Below are positions 1 to 11,556 of a stretch of DNA of 64,000 bases, in pieces. Source of the stretch: Daedaleopsis sinensis (lineage: Eukaryota > Basidiomycota > Agaricomycetes > Polyporales > Polyporaceae); contig CM066302.1 in assembly GCA_033807695.1 (NCBI GenBank), positions 2,170,001 through 2,234,000 of the forward strand, in the 5' to 3' direction. Each line of letters begins with the position of its first letter. The stretch's first letter is position 1. Position numbers and translations under genes: made by a program. The notes beneath the pieces were generated by a model. The model was not told where the DNA came from. It was given only the letters and a program-made list of their open reading frames with translations, and searched no databases.

Positions 1-1387
1 CATTAGCTTACCGTTTTGACACTCCAGAAATCGTTTTCCTCGTGTGTTATTGCCGAATTTCCGACCAGTCGACGCTGCTGACACTGCGATTCCGAATAAC
101 GGTGAATGCGTCATCCACATCCACACGGCATCCGGAACTTCGACATGCGTTTGCTTGGCGGCCCCTGAACAGCTGAATGGCCTCAACGTGTGCTGTGAGA
201 AGGAGTCGGCCTTCGAAATTAGGTGAGAACTGCCTGAATCTGACTACCCTTCTCGTTGCATTCCTAGGTAAGCCTAGCTTCGCGTCGAATATTGATGCCG
301 CAGGGCGCTGCTCACCGCCAATACAAGGTGCATTATCAGCATGGAGGCTTCACGGGTATGGTCCTAGCTTAAGCGTGCTTCTGTCAGGAACGATGCACAG
401 ATACAGACCGCCACGAGTTCTGCGGTTATGCGACGGTGAGTGTTGGATCGATGATCTTTGCGCGCGCGAGTTCTGAATCTCTCCATCTCTCCATATCTGT
501 GATAGTCTGGTGCATGTCTCATCGATGACGGCGAGCTCTGCCGTCTCACTCGTCCTTGGAGCGCAGCAGGGGGTTTCTCCCAGGCGGGCGCGACATGCAT
601 CAGTTATGGCGTGCAGGCATTGGACGCGTGTCGCGGCGCCCACAAATGGTCACGCTGCTAGTCGGAGTCTCGCGCACACCGCCCAAGACGATCTTCCCCA
701 TACTTCGTGAGGGCCGGTGCAACGGGGGGTAGCAGTGACAATACTTTCAGGATCAAGCGTCTGGACCCTGTACACATTAACGCCACATTTCTCGTCGTTT
801 GTGCTCCGAGACGACAGTGCGGTCCCTGTCCGTCGCGTTGTCGATATACGGGCTTTGTCCTCGCGATGCTCTATCTACGTGAGTACAACGATGGTCCTTC
901 TTCCCGTTTGACCGTGCCCTAAGCGGAAGACAATATTCAGTTATACATAAGTACTATGTCGCAAGCGCTTTTTGTATGCGATTTGTTCGGAATCAGGTCC
1001 TCCTACTGGTACCTCCCCCAATGGACACTTCCTCGAATGGACGAAACGCTTGAAATCCGCTGATGGGTACAGGGCGACTCCGGTCCAGTCTGTGAGTGCT
1101 TCTCTCGCGTAGTGTTGTTTGTTTGCTCCCGCACTGCCTTACCTTCTACTCCGACCATGCTCCCTAGATTTCCCTCCAGGACTGATGCATGTGTCTCCTC
1201 ACATGCGGCTGATGTCCTTCTGCGACTCTATCGGCTGACTCGAGCTCACTTACCTTAAAACGGGACCGCTCGTAGTGGACTCACTATCGTCTTCCCCCTG
1301 CTAGGTCCCTTGGCCTTTTATCTTCCAGAATCCACTCAGCGGTGGTCACGCCAGTCCCTGCACCCCTCTCTCCAGCCCTTGTTGTTT
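1..1387. other. No gene recognised at left edge
   Basis: I see only short reading frames without family motifs or convincing splice-site chains. The last 200 bases may hold a 5' exon or leader of the gene that begins near 1388, because a pyrimidine-rich acceptor-like site lies at about 1328. Confidence 0.4.
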
Positions 1388-2020
1388 ATGATCATGGCCG
1401 CTGCAACTGATATGGGTCTCCTCGACATCGCTACTGGGATTCTCCTACTCTTGATCGTCATCCCGCTATTGGGCTTCCAATTCAGGCAGCGGCTTCCCAG
1501 CCGGTGCATGCGCACTCTTCAGGCAGCTCTCACCACCACCGACGGCCTGTACGACTACTGTCTCGAGTCCGGCCTAATGACCGAAGCGACTGCGACCAGC
1601 GCTCGCAATCAGCTCCTGGCGTATGTGAAGCGTTGTTCTCGTTGCACATCGTTGATACTCATCGTACCGTGGCGGCTCCCGCAGACTCCATGCTCGTGCA
1701 GGCGTATTGAACCTGCATGTCTCTCAGGCTGTCACTCTGGGTGACCACCTCAAGAACATGCGTCGGGGACTCGCGTCAGAGATCGACAGTGTACGGCGTC
1801 AGGTGGACGTCCTTCGTGCTCAGATCTCGGTATGTCCTGCAATACCCTCTCACCCGCCAAGTCGTCATCGACCCATTGATATTGTCACCAGAGCGTTAGT
1901 CTTGACGAACTTGAAGCTCAATTACACCCGCAATACCAAGAGTACGATGCCGACGTCAAGATGATGCCAAACCAGAGCGATGGTAAACGAACTGCTCCGT
2001 TGTTTTCGTGCTCCACATGA
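1388..2020 (+). CDS. Short membrane-anchored coiled-coil protein, unknown function
   Basis: Three exons join in frame: 1388-1620, 1685-1829 and 1892-2020, with introns of 64 and 62 nt that both begin GTATGT. The product is about 168 residues. Residues 8-28 form one hydrophobic segment (motif GILLLLIVIPLLGF), followed by a basic, helix-rich region. The middle exon (HLKNMRRGLASEIDSVRRQV and onward) has heptad-like spacing suggestive of a coiled coil, and the tail is acidic then polar. I do not recognise a named family, although it resembles small uncharacterised basidiomycete proteins with one membrane helix and a coiled coil. The start is uncertain: the ATG at 1388 is the first in this frame, but the frame stays open upstream to about 1310, so a 5' exon could be missing. 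No neighbour suggests a role. Confidence 0.5.
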
Positions 2021-3668
2021 CTGACCAGTGCCATACAGCTCTAGTCGCAAAAACTCCATCGGCTGGCGGCGTCGACGAGAAATAAACAATAAGTCTGCAA
2101 TCGCGCTTTTGCCGGACAGAGTATAGAAGAACGAGTATGTCATCATAGAACGTACTTCTCTGTCCTCTCTAGCTGTCGCGCGTCCCAGCCCTCCCCTTAT
2201 ATACGAGTCCGTTCACTTCTGCTTTGACCCTGCCTATCCAATCCCCACTGCGCTACTAAATATTCCTATGCACTGTACGATCAGAGGGTGTTATGCCTTA
2301 TTGCTTGAGCTTCGATCTCCTCAAATGTGTAATATTATTGTGAAGACGTATGTTTCTGGTGCGCTCCAAGGCTGCTTCAAAGATCTAGAGCCCAGCGGTC
2401 TCACCGGACGGTCCTCTCCTGACGTACTACATAGTCGATAAGCGCTGTCACGGTTCAGATCACCCGCGCCTATTCGCTCTCTCCCTAAAACTATCATCAT
2501 CTCTAGTACCACCTACTGCGGCATGTCCAAGTTCACCAGTGCAAATGCTCGCTAACACCAGAATCAGCAGCAACAAAGCCTATTGCTCAGACTCCTCTGG
2601 CAGTGTCAGCATTTCGGTGATAATAAGGCTGCTCTTCGGTACAGTTGTGAGAGCTTTGTGCTCTCACCAGGGACGCGTGCAATACGGACGGTGCTGGGAT
2701 ACAGTTATAGGCAACCGCAGACAAGGTAAGTTACGGAAATGTTGCAGTAACTTCGGAAGTCAGAACGATTAGCCAAACTTCTCATGGAACGGGCCGTCCC
2801 ACGGGCCGTTGGGGAGGAGCTTCTACCCGCACTGTCTCCGGCGGATGCGCTGGGAAAGGCAAGTGTTGAATATGTACCCTGTAGCAGAGCTGACACCTCC
2901 AGCACAGTATGTGTCCTCACGACCAGGCTCGCTCAGTCACTTGGACAACAATCTGCGATCAGCGGCAAGGGATTGCACACTATGCAATGCCCGGAAGCAA
3001 GTCACACCTCCGACCATGTTCCGCGGAGTGGGAGTCTAAGTGTTGATTCTCGACGGGCTGTCTGCGTGGTGAGCACCGCAGCAGAAGTTTTGGACTATAT
3101 TGGGCCAGTGTTTCTCTCATTTGCTCTCCTGAGAAACAGTTCTAACACGCGTAATGATCGGACAGATTTGCCCATTCCCACCGTCGCATTGGGTCTCGTA
3201 TATGCCTCACCAGCATTCAGGCCTGTTGCTACCGACACGGCTCGGAATACACTCGAGTTCTGCTACACTCTTGTCAGCATACACACGTCAGTTCTTGCAG
3301 AGCAAAGCCAGCAAATAGATGACGGGATTTACAATTGCGCATACGGATCGAAGTTCAGCACGGGTCCTATTGAGCTTAATGCTCTCACTATCCCGAGCTT
3401 GCGGTGAGCTCCAGAGCTTTCCAGCAGGCCGGTGCTTGCCGCTCGGGGCAACGAGTTTCGCTGTGGATGCCCAGAATAACGTACGTCATGCCACTCTCGT
3501 CCTTCGCGCACATTCTTCGCGTCCTTCGTATCACCGTCTGCATTCTCATCAATGGATGTGCATGTGGTGTGCAGCGTGCAGTGAGTGGATGACCACCTCA
3601 TGACTGTCCTGCATGCCAGTGCATTAATAGATCCCCTCTTCTTTCTCAGATTTATCCCATTCTTGAGG
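2021..3668. other. Intergenic, no gene recognised
   Basis: A 207-codon open frame spans 2784-3407 on the plus strand, but it carries no recognisable motif or splice structure, so I do not call it. The region probably contains the upstream regulatory DNA of the polygalacturonase gene. Confidence 0.4.
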
Positions 3669-3676
3669 TATATAAG
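3669..3676 (+). promoter_or_regulatory. TATA box of the polygalacturonase gene
   Basis: TATATAAG lies 66 nt upstream of the start codon at 3742, a normal TATA-to-ATG distance for a short-leader secreted-enzyme gene in fungi. Confidence 0.6.
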
Positions 3677-3741
3677 TGATATGTTCATGCTGGGACGGCG
3701 TGCTTCAGCTCCACTCACCTGTACTCCCCTACTCACGCAAA

Positions 3742-5698
3742 ATGTCGACCTTCCTCCGCCTCGCAGCTCTTCTCGTCCTCGCTCGTGCTGTTCTGTCTGC
3801 GCCATCGGCGTCTGACTGCACGGGGACCATCTCCTCTCTGGACGACGTTGACGACGCCGTCAAGTGCACCACGGTGAACATCAACTCGTTCACGGTCCCC
3901 GCAGGCGAGACATTCAACCTCGAGCTCGCTACCGGCTCGACCGTCAACATGTGTACGTCCAGGGTCCTGTTGACCTCTGCGGCCCTTTTGCGCCTACTTC
4001 CTTCCTTCTCCCGCCAGTCTTCCCTGTATCCCGGCTGCTATCTAGCAAATCTGAAGCTGATGACTCTATGTTTGGCTCACAGTGGGCGACGTGACTTTCG
4101 CGGTAAAGAACTGGGATGGCCCGCTCTTCCAGATCAGGTAAGCTCCAGCGAGTGGCGGATCGCGGGTGTGAGTCGCTGAACGTACCTGGGTACGCGTAGC
4201 GGCAAGTCGATTACATGTATGACCTCTCTCGCCGATCATTGTCAAACGCGTTCTCACCGAGCTCGTCCTACTTCATTCAGTCAACGGCAACGGGCACACT
4301 TTCGACGGCAATGGCCCGTCTTACTGGGTGAGCATTCCCATGCTTTGAACGACGACACCAGGATTTACCCTTGGAATAGGACGGCCAAGGCGGTAACGGA
4401 GGTGTCACGAAGCCTGCACCCATGATGAAGTGAGTCGACGCACGGCTGTCCTGTAACCTTGCCGTACACGCATGCTAACAAAGGCTAATCTATTTTTGCG
4501 CACCTTCAGGATCAAAATATCAGGTACTTACACCGTACGTGACTGCTTGTATTCTGGACCGTCCGCAACCGAGCCGCGAAGATTCCTGACCGCACTCGCC
4601 CCGCTCTGCTCGGGTATTTGCAGAATGTCAAGGTTCTAAACTCTCCTGCTCGCGTGTACAGCGTGTCCAACCCGGCCCCGCTGGTGATGTCCCAACTGAC
4701 CATCGACGACTGTGAGTGGTATTGCTCATACTATCGTGGTATCGGACTCTTGGCTCACGCATGTGGTTGAAGCCGCGGGTGATGCACCTAACTCAAAGAG
4801 CGATGGAAAGGCTGCCGGCCACAACACTGACGGCTTCGACTGCAGCACGACAGACCTCACCATCGAGGACAGGTGCGTGAGATATGGCGACATACTGGTA
4901 TGCCATATCCTGACGTGGATTTCAGCACCATTCACAACCAGGACGACTGCCTCGCGATCAACAAGGGCAGCAACATTGTGTTCCAGCGTAACACCTGCAT
5001 CGGCGGTCACGGTATCTCAGTCGTACGTCTTTTTCTCTGGACAATCTCATCCTGAGGCATATCTGGACGGTGCTTTGCCATGCACGTAGGGCTCTATCGA
5101 CTCCGACGTCACCGTCTCCGGGATTGTCATCCAGAACAATGTCGTCCAGGACAAGTACGTGTCGTTGGATCGCATATGTCTCCTGAACGTGGCTGACTCT
5201 GGATGTGCCCTCCTCCCACAGCGACCAGGCCCTTCGCATCAAGACCAAGGCTTCGTCCACGGACTCGACCGTGACCAACATCACCTACTCCGGCAACACC
5301 GGCACCGGCCTGCGCCAATTCGGGGTGCTCATCGACCAGGTACTTGTCATCCGTTTCCAGCTCGGTCGGCCGGTAACTGACCTCCCGTCTCCCTTTTCTC
5401 ACCTCTCCAGAGCTACCCAGACACCCTCGGCACGCCCGGATCCGGCGTGAAGCTCTCTGTGCGTCCATTCCCGCTTGAGCTCTCACGTCCAGCTGACACC
5501 CCGCCGCCATCTTGCTAGGCCGTCAACTTCGTCGGCAGCACGAACACACTGTCCGTGAACAGCGACGCCCAGCGCGTCGCTGTCAACTGCGGCTCCGGGT
5601 CGTGCACCGGCTCCTGGGACTGGTCTGCGCTCAAGGTCAGCGGGGGCTCCGCCGGGCCGATCACGAATTTCAATGGAATCAAGAACTTCTCGCAGTGA
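3742..5698 (+). CDS. Secreted endo-polygalacturonase, GH28
   Basis: Thirteen exons give a 366-residue protein: 3742-3952, 4083-4137, 4200-4216, 4281-4327, 4380-4429, 4510-4534, 4624-4711, 4773-4872, 4926-5022, 5090-5154, 5222-5339, 5411-5458 and 5519-5698. It begins with a hydrophobic signal peptide of about 19 residues ending near VLSAPSAS. The GH28 active-site motifs are all present: [22 protein letters not shown] and the RIK motif (ALRIKTK). These supply the three catalytic aspartates, the histidine and the substrate-binding Arg-Lys. The enzyme should hydrolyse internal alpha-1,4 bonds of homogalacturonan outside the cell. Length and motif set match classic fungal endo-PGs. A TATA box lies 66 nt upstream of the start. 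One exon is only 17 nt. The gene runs tail-to-tail towards the lyase-like gene, with 606 nt between stops. Confidence 0.93.
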
Positions 5699-6304
5699 AT
5701 GGTTCATGGGGTCGGACCCGGATGCAACGTGGGGACTGTCGGCGCGATTATTAGGCGGAATGGAATCTGCTCGAATTGTGTTCACTCGGGGAGGCAGGAG
5801 TAACGTTAAACTGCGGTCGCTTGATATCGCGTATGTGGAATCACGTACATACATACGTTGGATGTATGGAGGCTTTGCACGTACTTCCCTGTCGATTGTA
5901 GGGATCAGTGGATCACGGCATACATGTAGCACTCAACGGCCGATGACGCGCGCAACTCGGTGGATTTGCAGGGTTAACGCGAACATTCGGTATAAATCGG
6001 GCATATGAGCTGCAAGAGCGAGGTAGGTGATCACTAATAGTGCTATGGTATACGTATACGGTATGAATTACAAGGGACAGAATGAGCACTACGTACAATA
6101 TATTCGATCCTGCAAGTACCGTCCGCGCATAACATAACAGAAATCCACGATAAAGTCCCTGGTGTCAGCAGAAATGCGAGAAAGATAGCGTGTGAGAAGA
6201 AAGACAAGCAAGCCTTGGCACAGGGTAGCGGGCCCCACTGCAATGCAAATGCAAAACAACAACGAACAGATCAAGCAACTGCAGCGGCGTCCATCACGAG
6301 CAAA
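5699..6304. other. Convergent intergenic spacer
   Basis: This is the shared 3' region between the polygalacturonase and the lyase-like gene. It is relatively AT-rich with several ATAC/GTAT steps and holds no gene that I can see. Confidence 0.5.
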
Positions 6305-8128
6305 TCAAGCAAATAGCGCAACGAGAGCCGAGCCGAGCGCGAGCGCAAGCACACTCCAGGACGCGCCGACGGTCAGCGCGCCGTCGCCCTGGCCCTGCTG
6401 ACGCACGCCCGAGGAGCCCGTCGAGTTCGTGCGCGCCGCGACGAGGCCCGAGTCCGAGAAGGGCTGGTTCCAGAGGAACTGCGCGTCGGCGGGGTAGTCG
6501 CCCGCGTTCGCGAGCATGTACTGCGCGTACTTGCCGCCCGCGTCGCCGTAGACCGCGCCGACGGCGACGACGCTCGGCCAGAGCTCGGCGGCGACCTCCG
6601 AGCCCGCGGGCAGCGTCATGGCGTAGTCGAGCGCGTCCTTGATCGTGACGCCGTCGGCGGTGGTCAGGTTCCAGGCGTCGTAGCCGATGTACGCGCCGAT
6701 CTTCGCGTTCGTCTGTGGGGATGGAGATGGGGTGGCGAGTGGGCGAGTGTTGTGTGAGTGGAAGGAACGGGACTGCGGAAGGGAAGGGCGGACTTACGAT
6801 CATCGCTGCGAGGTTGTACGCCCGATAGTGGTAGGGACGCGTACGCGCGGTCTCGAGGGGCTGCGCGGTATTGTTAAAGGTGAGTAAGTACTCCGGGCGT
6901 CGTGATTCTGAAGGCCACTTGGACTGACCTGGTCGCCATTCTTGGTGATCTGCTTGATGTACAGCGTGGTGAAGTACTCTTCAAGAGTCTGCTTCGCGCC
7001 GGCGTTGTCGCCGACGAGGACCTGGAGGACAGCGAGCTGGTTGAAGTAGAAAGTGCCGTGATTACTGCGGGGTAGTGCGCATCGTCAACACCAAGGCGAC
7101 AGAGAACGACACGGACGGAAGCCTTACTTGGCCGCAGCCTTCTCCTCGAGCGCGATATCGGCGGTGGTCAGCCAGCTGATGTACTTGTTTGTCCAGCTGT
7201 TTAGTGCCGTGTCAATGTCGCTCGTCCATCCGGGGGCTTTGCCCTCACGGAGCAGGAGGACGCCGCTAACAACCTTGGCCATACACTTGAGGTCACTATC
7301 ATGGCATGAGCCCCTCGAACATCAAGAAGATTGTCTGGTCATACATATACGTACAGGATTCCGGTGTGTGTGCCTTGTTGACCAGTAGGGCCGCGCTCCA
7401 TTTGCGCGTACGCGAGGTTGGGGGTCATTCCAGTGGTACCGTCGAGGAACCAGGTATTGACAAAATGGGCAACGTTCTCCGAATAGACAGATGAACCGTT
7501 GAGCACCCATGCGAGGGCATTGTAAAGTACGGCATTCGCCATGTCCTCAAATTCGCCGATATCATTAATAGTGCGACCGTCCGGGTTGAATTGACCGTCC
7601 CGGACGACATACGGGCAAGTCGTCCAGACTAAAGAGCGAAATTAAGTCGCGTAAGGGTTAGTGGGGAAGATAGATGTGAGTAAGCGAGTACCTTGTTCAG
7701 GGGTCAATTCGGTCGTGTTACCGACGCTGCTGCAGTCGGGCCACCAGCTTTGAAACGCGGGAGGGGTGAGACATGTATATGGAGGTTAGCGTGCAAGTAC
7801 GCACTAGGGAGCCCAGCTCATGTAGTCCTGCTTGCTGCCAGTCGGGGCCGCGAAGGATTTGTTTGTGACGGCTATACCGGTACACGTCAACTCCGATGCT
7901 TCACATCAAACGATACATGCACGCACACCAGGGGCCCTGTGCAGCAATATCCTCCGCCCATAAGATGATGGTGTCTTGTGCGTCAGTAGTGATGTTGCTG
8001 AAGTCCCTTGCGAGGATGACAGTCGGGTCCAAGAAGTCATTCGCGTAACTGGTAAGGGAGTGAACTCGGGCGGTCTGCGCGAGGAGCAGAGTCGCAGCCG
8101 CCAGGACAGAGAAAGAGCCTGAGCGCAT
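6305..8128 (-). CDS. Secreted GPI-anchored alginate-lyase-fold protein (PF05426-like)
   Basis: Eight exons on the minus strand give 457 residues: 8128-7927, 7871-7805, 7747-7692, 7628-7355, 7295-7128, 7064-6929, 6860-6798 and 6712-6305. Residues 1-23 are a signal peptide. The body resembles the alpha/alpha-toroid alginate lyase domain, with YVVRDGQFNPD, a TWFLDGTTGMTPNLAYAQ stretch, NNHGTFYFNQ and PLETARTRPYHYRAYN. N257 and H258, together with R309 and Y316, match the Asn-His-Arg-Tyr spacing of A1-III/PL5 lyases, including the seven-residue Arg-Tyr interval. A Ser/Gly-rich linker and a hydrophobic C-terminus (TVGASWSVLALALGSALVAL) look like a GPI-anchor signal. Beta-elimination of a uronic-acid polymer such as glucuronan is likely, but the substrate is not shown by the sequence. 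A mannan-active family was considered and rejected on motifs. Confidence 0.82.
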
Positions 8129-9036
8129 TGCCGTTGATTCGGAGAAAAGACAGTCAGTCACCCTAGAGAGGGGGCAGTGCGGCAAGCGGGAAGGGTGAAA
8201 GCCCAGGAGGAGCGTTCAAAACCGACAAGGGTGTAAGAGGAGAAAGACAGGGGGATTTGATTCCGAAAATACGAGGGGGGGAGTTGTCGGCGAGGCATGG
8301 CCGGGACAGTCGAGCTCGTCCCCCTGATCGTTTGCAGCATGCATAGCATGGGCGTCTTGCAAATGTGTGTCCTTGGCGTTCATATATTCCAATATCCGAT
8401 ATCTATTGCTCTTGTCTGGGACTATCCGCCGTTCCGGCAGGGCGGAGTGCCAAGTCTTGCTCCGCGATGCTTTCATCCAACAAGGTTTCCGTCGATGTAT
8501 TTATTGTAGCTTCGCGAAGTCTGTCAAAAGGCGTTCAGTATGGCCCATCCAAATCAGGTTGTGTGGGGTACCGATGCTGGGACTTCCTGAGCATCATTGG
8601 AGACGGCAGGTCGCTTCGTCGTGCGGGCCCGGAGATGCGAAAGCACAACCCAGGAACAATTTGTAGTAAGTACTACGTAGTAGTGGGTAGAAGGTTGTAG
8701 ACGCCCCTCACACGGGCCCGACCAGTGGCCGACCTCGCCGACGGAGCATTCCGGTTCAGCGGTCAATCTGAAATGCCGGCGAGATTTGTCAATATATGAG
8801 AGGAATATTCCATAACGAGAGTCACTCACAAGCTAAACATGAAGGGGCTTCATGATCTGCTTGTTCATTTTGAAAGACATGGTGAATGAACACAGGTCAG
8901 TACTATAGCTTAGTAGACAGATATTTGTAGTCGTCCACTGGGAGATGACGTAGGGGCGCTAACTGTGACTATTACAAACAAATACGAGGCTTGGAGTCTC
9001 GGACAGACGGTCATTTCATATTGCTACTCTGCCACC
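8129..9036. other. Divergent promoter region
   Basis: This 908-nt spacer separates the divergent lyase-like and N-myristoyltransferase genes and should hold both promoters. An AT-rich patch with TATATT/ATATCC lies near 8380-8402. No gene is seen. Confidence 0.5.
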
Positions 9037-11214
9037 ATGTCCGAACCATCTACTTCTCAGCAAAAGGCCAAACAGAAGGCCGAGCCCATAGCTTCAGCTC
9101 TAGCGAACGAAGACCACTCCGATTCCGAGGGCTCTGAGGACGAGGACCCTGCCGCGGCCGCGGGCACCTCGTCTGGGGTGCAGGCCGCAACCCCATCGAC
9201 GTCAAGCAAGAAGAAAAAGAAGAAGCGTTCGAAGGTCGCCAAGGTCCTAAACTCACTCCGCGGCGGGGGGAAAGACGCGATCCCGGACGATGTCGTGAAG
9301 ATCGTGCTCGAGAAGGTCCGCGCGGAGGGCGGCGAGGCCGCAGCAAGCGCAGACTCGGAGACGGTCAGGATGGCGCTGGAGCAGATGAAGCTGAAAGAGG
9401 TGATCCAGGGCAATGCGGGCATCGGGGGCAAGAACAGGAAGGATACAGGAGGGCACAAGGTGGGTCGCCCCCGTCTGGTAGCACACTCCCCCGTTCCTCG
9501 TAGTAATCGTCATTGCTCCTGCTGCAGTTCTGGGGGACGCAGCCTGTACCGCAACTAGGTAACTGTTACAGCTCGTTAACCGAGAGATTTCCAGAACTAA
9601 GACCAGCATGACAGGCGATGCTCCGCCTGAGGCCGACGGATACATTGAACCCTCGAAGCCTCGGGAGGAAGTCCGTCAAGAACCGTATCCTTTGCCCAAG
9701 GAGTTTGCATGGTCAACGATCGATATAGCTGACCCTGTCCAGGCAAGTACTACTGATCTGTACGCTACCCATGCGCTCTGATCAAATTTCTACAGCTGAG
9801 GGAACTCTACGAGCTCCTGTCTGCCAACTATGTTGAGGATGATGATGCATCTTTCCGTTTCCAATACTCTGCAGAGTTCTTGTCCTGGTGAGTCTACCTG
9901 CGATCCTGACATGGCCCGAATACCCTCTCATACGGCCGCACAGGGCCTTGATGCCTCCGGGTTACCATAAAGATTGGAATGTCGGCGTTCGAGTGGCCTC
10001 CAGCAAGAAACTGGTTGCATTCATCTCTGCCGTCCCGGTCCGCGTCCGCGTGCGAGAGAAGTAAGTTGTACAAACACTCTTACATGCAGGGTCTCGTTCG
10101 ACCTTTCTCAATAGCCAGCTAGATGCGAGTGAAGTCAATTTCTTGTGTGTGCACAAGAAGCTGCGCTCCAAGCGATTGGCCCCCGTCCTTATCAAAGAGG
10201 TTACCCGCCAATGCAATCTCAAGGGCGTCTTCCAGGCACTCTATACTGCCGGTGCCCTGCTCCCTACACCGGTGGCGAGCTGTCGGTTGGTCTTTCCGTC
10301 GCCTTCTCTCTATCACGCCCACTCACCACCCGCCGTCAGATACTACCATCGCTGCCTCAACATCCCGAAGCTCGTAGACGTCGGCTTCACGGGCGTGCCG
10401 TCGTCGATGACGCTCGCACGGATGATCCGCCTGCACAAAGTACCCGATCGGCCACGTCTGCTCGACCAGGGGCTGCGCGAGATGGACGACGCGGACGTGC
10501 CGCAAGTGTCCGCTCTGTTCGGCCGGTACATGCAGCGCTTCGACATAGTCCCGGTCATGACCGAGGCCGATGTGCGCCACCAGTTCCTCAGTGGCCGCGG
10601 CGTGGGCCCGCGCGGGAAGGACAGCTGGAGTTTCGCGCGGGAAGGCCAGGTCGTGTGGACATACGTCGTCGAGGTCAGTCGCCTCCAGCCTTCCGCCTCC
10701 CGCCTCCCGCCCGCTGCCCAGCGTCCCTGACCACATCCGCTCCAGAACCCAAAGACCCACAAGATCACGGACTTCTTCTCCTTCTACTCGCTCCCGTCGA
10801 CGATCATCAACCACGAGAAGCACAGCCTGCTGAACGCCGCGTACCTCTTCTACTACGCGACGGAGACCGCGTTCGAGGACGGCGCGGAGGAGAGCGGCCG
10901 GCTCAAGAAGCGGCTCGAGGAGCTCGTCACCGAGGCGCTCATCGTCGCGGACAACGCCCGCTTCGACGTGCTCAACGCGCTGACGCTGATGGACAACGTC
11001 CCCTTCCTGCCCGAAATGAAGGTGCGTTGCTGTCGCGCTTTGCTTTTGCATGCGGGCGAGCCGGGGATGCTTATCGGGACGCTCGGCGCAGTTCGGCCAA
11101 GGCGACGGGATCCTGAACTTCTACCTGTACAACTGGCGCACGGCCCCCATGGCAGGCATGGCCGCGGTCGACGGGGTTCCAGCTGGGAAGGGTGTCGGGG
11201 TTGTTATGCTGTAG
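9037..11214 (+). CDS. NMT1: Glycylpeptide N-tetradecanoyltransferase (N-myristoyltransferase)
   Basis: Nine exons give 574 residues: 9037-9459, 9528-9558, 9585-9742, 9796-9887, 9944-10060, 10115-10285, 10340-10673, 10746-11021 and 11092-11214. The start has a strong context (GCCACCATG). Residues 1-140 form a charged N-terminal extension with a polylysine block ([10 protein letters not shown]), a ribosome-association feature seen in eukaryotic NMTs. The catalytic domain then shows [34 protein letters not shown]-like secondary structure and the hallmark C-terminus ending GKGVGVVML, whose terminal carboxylate acts as the base. It transfers myristate from myristoyl-CoA to N-terminal glycine of nascent proteins in the cytosol. 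Intron 3 (9743-9795) starts with GC, not GT. The family is essential and normally single copy. Confidence 0.95.
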
Positions 11215-11431
11215 AATGAACTTGACTTGATCGAAAGAGAACGGTTTGCGATATGCAACACGATCATCACGTTGCACAGTACTAAGGTGAAGCTAACGAT
11301 ACATTCCGTGCTATGGTAGATCATTGTCGTCGCTCTGAGTCAATGTAATTCGTCCTGCACGCTCAGGCTCGGCCATCTTGCAGTTATAGGGTTGTCCAAT
11401 GTTAGTCGCAAGAAGCAAACACATCTACATA

Positions 11432-11502
11432 GCATTAATGGGGTAGTGGTAACCTGGGTCGTTGCCATCGACCCGCCGGGGGTTCGATTCCCCCTTAATG
11501 CA
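11432..11502 (+). tRNA. tRNA-Gly (GCC)
   Basis: A 71-nt cloverleaf is visible. The acceptor arms GCATTAA/TTAATGC pair perfectly, the anticodon stem GGTCG/CGACC encloses loop TTGCCAT (anticodon GCC), and the T arm GGGGG-TTCGATT-CCCCC carries the B box. There is no intron. The identical 71-nt sequence occurs again at 58551-58621. A stem-loop starts 4 nt downstream, and the first T4 run (11553-11556) lies beyond it. Confidence 0.95.
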
Positions 11503-11506
11503 CTCT

Positions 11507-11556
11507 GGATCCCGAGGACTTTCAACGTTGGGGAGTTGAAAGTCCTTGATCCTTTT
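11507..11556 (+). ncRNA. Candidate hairpin RNA fused downstream of tRNA-Gly
   Basis: The sequence folds into 18 base pairs. GGAT (11507-11510) pairs with ATCC (11549-11552); after a two-base bulge, positions 11513-11526 pair with 11535-11548 with one G-U pair. The loop is 8 nt, and TTTTC follows immediately. The tRNA start, the lack of a T4 run between the tRNA and the hairpin, and the T4 after it fit one Pol III transcript. Expression and function are inferred, not shown. Confidence 0.4.

Noticed and set aside
2784..3407. A 207-codon open frame on the plus strand
   Set aside because: No domain, no splice structure and composition unlike neighbouring genes; similar open frames occur throughout GC-rich intergenic DNA here.
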